Origin: Pagrus major
Lineage: Eukaryota > Chordata > Actinopteri > Spariformes > Sparidae
Assembly (NCBI RefSeq): GCF_040436345.1
Contig: NC_133237.1
Location: 28,265,268-28,329,267 of the forward strand
Direction of reading: 5' to 3'
Length of the DNA stretch: 64,000 bases
Positions within the stretch are counted from its first letter, which is position 1; each line of letters opens with the position of its first letter. A program made the translations under genes and the position numbers. A model generated the notes under the pieces. It was given only the letters and a program-made list of their open reading frames with translations. It had not been told where the DNA came from and ran no database searches. This document shows, piece by piece, positions 50,101 through 64,000 of the stretch.

Positions 50101-53001
50101 ACTTTAAACTTGTTTTAGGACTTGTTGTTCTTTAATCCGGACTTGCTGCTCTTTGATCGAGACTTGCCAGTCTTGACTTTGAACTTGACTCAGGATTTGT
50201 TAGTTTTGAACTTGGTTTGGTTGTGGTTATTGGTCTTTACTTTTATTTGACTTGGGACATGTTGGTCTTGACTTTTGGACTTAACTCAAGACTTGACAGC
50301 CATGACATAAGACTCGGTTGCGACTTGTCTTTGTCCCCCTCTGGTGGCAGAAACCACAGAAGTACAGTCGCAGCAGAAAAACATCAAACCGTCGTGTACC
50401 TGATGATTTAAAGTCACGTAGCGCTGCAGAGGTTGAGTGAATAAACCGGTTGGTGTTGAACAAAAGAAAACCTTGTATTGTGTTTTAGTTGTTACGTTCC
50501 TGTTTGACCAGAACAGGACAGGAAGTCACCAAAACAAATTAAATGTCACACCACTCTCAGACTTGTTGAATACACTCAGACTTACTTCATGTCCTCGAGG
50601 CAGAAGCTTTTTGTCCGTACAGAGATAACTGGTCGTTAATAAAAACACTCTGTTATTGTCAGAGGATTTGTAGAAGTTCAGATTTAATCTCTGACATTTC
50701 AGATGTGAGTCAGACTCGTCTCAGCCTGTCCGACCTTTAAAGAGACACACGAGAGCCTGACGAGTCGCAACCAGCCTAAAGTTTAACACCATCCCAGAGC
50801 TGAATCTGGACTGTTCAGGCCTTTGTTTGGTCCTGATTATAATCCATGTTCAGCCCCAGGACAAAAGGGGTTTTACTGTGTGTCATGTGCAGACGCTGCT
50901 TTTCTTTATTTATGCTGTTAAAATAACATCCCCAGTGGTGGAGGAAAGATTCAGTTCACTTTCTTACAAATACCACACTGTAAAAATAAAGTATGAACGT
51001 AAACGTACTTCGAGTGTTCAAAGTAAAAGTACCAGTTACTATAAAATGTGACTTTTTTGTCATATGATTTGTTTTAGTATAGATTGTTTGATTGTTTAAA
51101 TGTACTGTGAATCCCATTTTATTTGTTTTATGTATTTATTTGTTTCAGTCTCGTTCTGATTGTATATATTTATGTGTATCTGTAATACAGTGTTGTTGAG
51201 CTGACCTGGTCCTGCAGCAGGGACACTGTCCTCAGGTGTCTGTCCAGCTCTCTCAGCTCTCCGGGACACTTCTTGTCCAGCTCCTCCTGGATCTGACACT
51301 CCAGCTTCTGATTGGCCGCCTCAAGACACTGGACCTGCATCAACCAATCAGATGAGACAAGAAATGAATCAGTTGTGATGATGATGTGTTTGTTGCTATG
51401 ATGATCTTCAGAGCAGACTGAACCTCTGGTCAGACGACGGGTTTGTTTCGTCTTTTTAAACTTCCTTCACTACTTTATTTCCCATGATGCATCATTAAAA
51501 TGATAATTTATTGATTTTGCACCTGGAGGATAAACAACACAGTGCTTATTTCAGTCCATGAAAAACTCCATTGAAAAATTGGCAACTTTTATGTTCTCTT
51601 AAATATAAAAGTTTGTGTAGAACTCATCTGAGACATCTTCTTTATTTTAACTTTCTTAATAATTATGTATCATTTACAAAACTGCCTGTAAAACAAGAAC
51701 TACCATTATACTCAGTCAAGGCAAAACTCCATTAGGAATTTTGTTGTTTTTATATTTTCCTGCTCTTAAAACTATAATTAATCATCACTTATGAATTTCA
51801 GATTAATTGTGGTCTTCATTTGCTGTTGTTGGAACCATCTGGTAGAAATCATGACACAAACACAGTGCCCGCTTCAGCCCATTCAAAACTCCATTTAAAA
51901 ATCTGCATGTTTATGTTCCGCATGATCATTAAAACCTGTTGGTCTTTCACCAATTATGAATTACAAAACACAAAGTATGTTCAGGCAAAGCAAAACTCCA
52001 TTAAGAAATTGGCCTATTTCTGTTTTCCGGCTCTGAGTTCTGTAACTCATGAGTTCAAGTCTAATCTTGGTCTTTATTTACTGTTGTCAGTTATGTGATT
52101 TGTATGTTTTTTGTATGTTTCACCTTTTTCATCAAAGAGTAAAAAGCAGATCTAAAGACAAGAAATCTTAAACACAATACTTGCTTCTGTTCATTCAAAA
52201 CTCCATTTAAAAATCTGCTACTTTTATGTTGTTTTGATGTTTAAAACATTTTGACTCATTACTGACATGTTGATTTAACTTTTGCATCACAACACACAAA
52301 CTATTTCAGGCAACTTCAGGCGAAGCAAAACTCCATTAAGAAATCTGGTATTTTTTAATGTTTTTTCTGCTTTTAAAAATATCTTTAATCTCCACATGTG
52401 GATTTCAGTGTAAGTGTGGCGCTGAGTCCATCAGCTGTGTGAGAAGTAAGGTTTTCATCTCATACATGAAAGAATCAAAAGCAGATGTGAAATCTTAAAA
52501 CAAACACAGGGCTTGTTTCTGACATGCAAAACTCCACTGGAAAATATGCAACTTTTATGTTCTCTTGATCCTAAAAACATACTGACTCTGCACTTCTATG
52601 TCAGTTTAACTTTGGAATTATATGACAAAAACTGAACACAGTCAAAGCAGAAATCTGGCATTTGTATGTTCTCTTGATCTTTAATCATTAATTATCATCT
52701 CTTCAGAGCCTCAGTTTAATTTTGGTGTTTGTTCTGCTGTTGTTGGATCAATCACGACAGTTTTTGTTCCCCCTCATGCGTCTCCTACCTGCTGCAGGTA
52801 CGATGCCAGCCTGCCGTTCAGCTGCTGCAGGGTGGCTTTCTCTCTGGACAAACAGAAGCTCCTGCTGCTGTCCGGAGCAGCAGCAGCAGCAGCAGCAGGA
52901 GCTGCGCTGTAATGGACCGAACCTCCAGATGCATGATGAACACGGTAACCCACAGCTGCCTGGGTCGCTCTGCTGGCACGGAGAACCTGCCACGGTGACA
53001 T
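41163..53001 (-). CDS. Type I keratin-like intermediate filament protein with giant repetitive tail (about 2017 aa)
   Basis: Coding exons: 52789-53001, 51206-51334, 49036-49118, 48800-48959, 48565-48720, 48323-48454, 46666-46889, 41596-46484 and probably 41163-41230; total 6054 nt, phases consistent, GT-AG borders. The rod exons (83, 160, 156, 132 and 224 nt) match the 83/157/162/126/224 pattern of the neighbouring keratin, proving common descent. The head is short (about 52 aa, Ala run). The rod begins at LNGRLASYLQQVQCLEAAN and ends with LETEIQGYRRLLDG near residue 358. The tail (from residue 366) has a Ser/Thr-rich start, three repeats of about 200 aa (TRTLLCAEPEVKQG), an acidic SP-rich part, and about seven Gly/Ser/Arg units (GEWRVYGGSSGRMSS). 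Normal type I keratins are 400-500 aa. The function is unknown. If the last donor is skipped, the protein ends at 41540. The first ATG in the head exon is my chosen start and is unproven. Confidence 0.82.
47606..48247. mobile_element. 640-bp foldback element in intron, TTAA at both ends
   Basis: Near full-length inverted repeat. The left arm starts TTAAAGTGTAACTCTCGCC. The right arm ends GGCGAGAGTTTCACTTTAA. Arms of about 200 bp match through CAAAATGCAACCTAGGC, GATTTACCG/CAGTA and CATCAAAATCGCTA. The centre holds a second perfect-looking stem (GTCCTGCCAGTCGAG with CTCGACTGGCAGGAC). The TTAA at both borders suggests a TTAA-targeting DNA transposon family. No coding capacity. It lies in the intron between two rod exons of the giant-tail gene. 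Confidence 0.8.
49240..49745. repeat. 20-bp minisatellite in intron of giant-tail gene
   Basis: About 25 copies of GTCATGCGTCTGGGACTAGA with ATATGTC, ATACGTC and GGACCAGA variants, in the intron between the 83-nt and 129-nt exons. Confidence 0.95.
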
Positions 53002-54060
53002 CTCGTCACTCCCTTGAGTTTAGTTTTTACGTTTGGATATCACATTTAGACTCATCTGTCCTCTTTTACACGACTGCTCCTTTAAAATGTTCTTTTCTGC
53101 TTAAATCAGGCTCTGGATGCAGTTTGTTCTGTTTCAATCTGCAGCTACATTTCTCCGTCTTCAGCTGTCAACTCCCCGCTGTGGATGTGAAGCCCTCAGG
53201 TGTCACAGAGGGTGTTTGTATTGCAGGTGTGTCAGGACTTGATGGAGCTCAGGTTTAATCGGCATTAACCTTTAAATCGTGATATTTAGAACAGGTTTTG
53301 GCAGAACAGCAGCCCTACCCTCTCACAGGGTTCACAAATGAAGAGAAAAAGACAGTCAGGTTTTCACTTGTTCTGCAGATGTTCTGGATCACTGAGCTCT
53401 GTAACCTGAGGCCTGAACTGTTCGCAGTACTTTACATTTTGAATGCAGGACTGAGTCCTCCACAGAATCATAAAAAACACTGTTAATACTTCATCAGTTC
53501 ACGAGGTTCAAAGAGAAACGTTCCACAGCGCAGGAACAAAATGATCAGAAGGAATACGCATTAATCAGCAGTGTTGTTTTTGTTTTGACGCTCTGTGCTC
53601 AGCCCCACAAAACTCCACTGAGAAATCTACTACTTTTATTTTCTCTTACTTTCTAATAATAATAATTTATCACCACTTATAATTCTCAATTTCATTTGCA
53701 GTCATAAAACAAACACTGTGATAGTTTAATGCAAAACTCCATTGAGAAATCCGGTGTTTTTGGCTCTCTGGCTCTTTAAGCAATAATTGATTATCAATTA
53801 TAGATCTCTATGTTTTCACCTCATGCACAATAGAATATAGATAAAGTCAAATCAAATGGAGAACAGGAATCATAAAGATAATTCATTCGGTACATTCATA
53901 TCGCCTTTGAAAAATCTGTTTTTTTATGTTCTCTTAGTTTTAAAAGAATAATTTATCTTCACATATAAATCTCAGTTTCATGTGGAGTCATAAAACCGAC
54001 CCTGTGGTCAACTCAACTCAGAACTCCATTGAGGAATCTGATATTTTAACGTCTGCTCTT
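51540..54060. repeat. Degenerate tandem array around exon 1 of giant-tail gene
   Basis: A motif close to CAAAACTCCATTAAGAAATC recurs at about 51562, 51722, 51885, 51991, 52197, 52327, 52527, 52647, then beyond exon 1 at 53608, 53732 and 54020. It is each time followed by TTTTATGTTCTCTT-like and TTTAAA blocks. Two subtypes alternate (CATTCAAAACTCC and GCAAAGCAAAACTCC), spaced about 320 bp within subtype. Further isolated copies lie at 55344 and 55546 in the first intron of l3mbtl2. Confidence 0.65.
53079..53088 (-). promoter_or_regulatory. Possible TATA-like element of giant-tail gene
   Basis: ATTTTAAAGG on the minus strand, 78 bp before the chosen ATG, a spacing like that of the third keratin. 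Weak match; no leader motif shared with the keratins. Confidence 0.3.
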
Positions 54061-55013
54061 TAAATCAGTGGGCAGGTTTTTATGTGTTTCCACTTCATGC
54101 AATTAAAAGCAGATGCAAACTGAGCAAAGACGAGGTTTGCTTGATTCAATTAAGGCTGAATACTTAAAATTTATACTTAAAACCACAATTATTTTATCAT
54201 CATCAGTTTTAATTATAATTAACTTTTTTTTCAGAAAGAAATATTGTGATTTTTGCTCCGTCCCATTGATCCAACAGCTGCAGAGACTCGTTAGTTTATT
54301 TATTAAGATTTTCACACAAAATATAAAGTACGATCACCTGTTTAACGATCAGGTAGGGTTATCAAGTGATTTTAGTTTTCTGTTTAAAACAGTTCAAATG
54401 AATTTTCAATCATAATTCCATTGTGGAGACTTTGTTCTTGTTCTTGCTTCTTCTTTCAGGATTATTGTTCATTAGACTTTATTGTTCCAAGAAGAAATTA
54501 TTTTTCACAGCATCGCACCCGTCAGACGACAGCAAATACAACAGACAGCATAATAACACACAGTATGATACTGATATTTCATGACCTTAGTGCAGTAAAA
54601 GACTTTTTTCTCTCATTTTGAGACGATACAGTTTTCAGAATTAACTCTACATCGATCCGCTTCATCAGAACTGGAAGCAGAAACGTTTTATTGATTCCCT
54701 GAGGGAGAAAATCAGGTTATATTAGAGTCAGTCTCTCTATCACAGCTTAGAGCAATAACAACAAAAGAAAGAGAAAAGATGTTAAGTAAAAGGGACTGTA
54801 CAAAATGTTTATATATATAAATATAAAAGGAAAGAGAATTTAAAAAATATGTGCACTCAACTATAAACAGCAACTATATGTACAGAGAGAGAGAAATAGA
54901 TGAATGTAAAGATTTGAGCCTCATACTGAACTGAAACTACAGTGTGGATAATACTGAATATTTATTTTATTTTATTTTATTTTATTGTGTTATTATTGAG
55001 GTTCAGGTTCGGT
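54061..55013. other. Intergenic AT-rich DNA between divergent genes
   Basis: No exon seen. Contains a short ATTTT pentamer run at 54960-54986. Confidence 0.45.
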
Positions 55014-55030
55014 CCAGTAGGGGGCGCTGG
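55014..55030 (+). promoter_or_regulatory. Strong CTCF-like motif
   Basis: CCAGTAGGGGGCGCTGG matches the vertebrate CTCF core (CCASYAGRKGGCRS) fully across its invariant positions. It lies 195 bp upstream of the l3mbtl2 ATG, between the keratin-type gene and l3mbtl2. Confidence 0.6.
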
Positions 55031-55078
55031 CGGCTCCACCACATCATATGGACTCTACACACGAAGCAGAGACGGCAG

Positions 55079-55224
55079 CCAATGAGCGGCCAGCAGCCGC
55101 GGTCCCGGCGCCTGCGCAGTAGCAGTATGATCATTTAGTCGATATGTCCGCCGCTGGGTTTTAATGAGTATTTGTGCGGGTGTCAGTGTTGCGGTGAGTG
55201 CGTGTCCCTGCGCGGTGCGGCCTG
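55079..55224 (+). promoter_or_regulatory. l3mbtl2: CpG-rich promoter of l3mbtl2
   Basis: A CCAAT box at 55079-55083 and an NRF1-like GGCGCCTGCGCAG at 55107-55119 precede a GC-rich leader to the ATG at 55225. No TATA box is seen, as is common for housekeeping chromatin genes. Confidence 0.5.

Positions 55225-64000
<8,776 letters not shown>

Noticed and set aside
41163..53001. Firm assignment of the giant-tail gene to thread keratin, nestin or synemin
   Set aside because: Exon structure is keratin type I-like, but tail and rod similarity to those families cannot be tested by eye.

Overview
The window looks like a piece of a ray-finned (teleost) fish nuclear genome. Genes have short, conserved exons separated by introns with GT-AG borders. 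Intergenic DNA is full of CA/TG microsatellites, minisatellites and small foldback or hAT-like elements. The protein genes are type I keratins and a vertebrate L3MBTL2 orthologue. There are no bacterial-style operons, tRNAs, rRNAs or CRISPR arrays that I can support.

Layout: (1) 1-2211, minus strand, the 5' part of a type I keratin gene whose last exons lie beyond the left edge. (2) 7439-10768, minus, a complete seven-exon type I keratin (406 aa). (3) 14986-18042, minus, a complete seven-exon type I keratin with a glycine-rich head (446 aa). (4) About 18.1-40.4 kb, a gene-poor stretch holding long minisatellites, a degenerate hAT transposon with a visible 8-bp target duplication, foldback elements and other dispersed repeats. 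(5) 41163-53001, minus, an unusual intermediate-filament gene. Its rod is encoded by exons with the sizes and phases of type I keratin exons, but the last rod exon is followed by one 4.9-kb exon coding for a repetitive tail of about 1650 residues (about 2017 aa in total). (6) 55225-64000, plus, the first thirteen exons of l3mbtl2, head-to-head with gene 5 and running off the right edge.

The three ordinary keratins share promoter structure: a TATA box 63-81 bp before the ATG and, in two of them, an identical 14-bp leader motif. This fits tandem duplication and co-expression in epithelium as partners of type II keratins encoded elsewhere. The giant-tail gene is clearly a relative of these keratins by gene structure, but its tail resembles nothing I can name. 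It is the most interesting object here. A strong CTCF-like motif and a CpG-rich promoter with CCAAT and NRF1-like sites separate this epithelial-type gene from the presumably housekeeping Polycomb-group gene l3mbtl2.

Repeats interact with genes in ways worth checking. A 34-bp minisatellite in l3mbtl2 carries serial copies of the exon 4 splice acceptor. (TG)n tracts sit immediately before three l3mbtl2 3' splice sites. A degenerate array of roughly 320 bp surrounds the first exon of the giant-tail gene. Exon coordinates were set by hand from splice consensus and reading phase; no transcript data were available.
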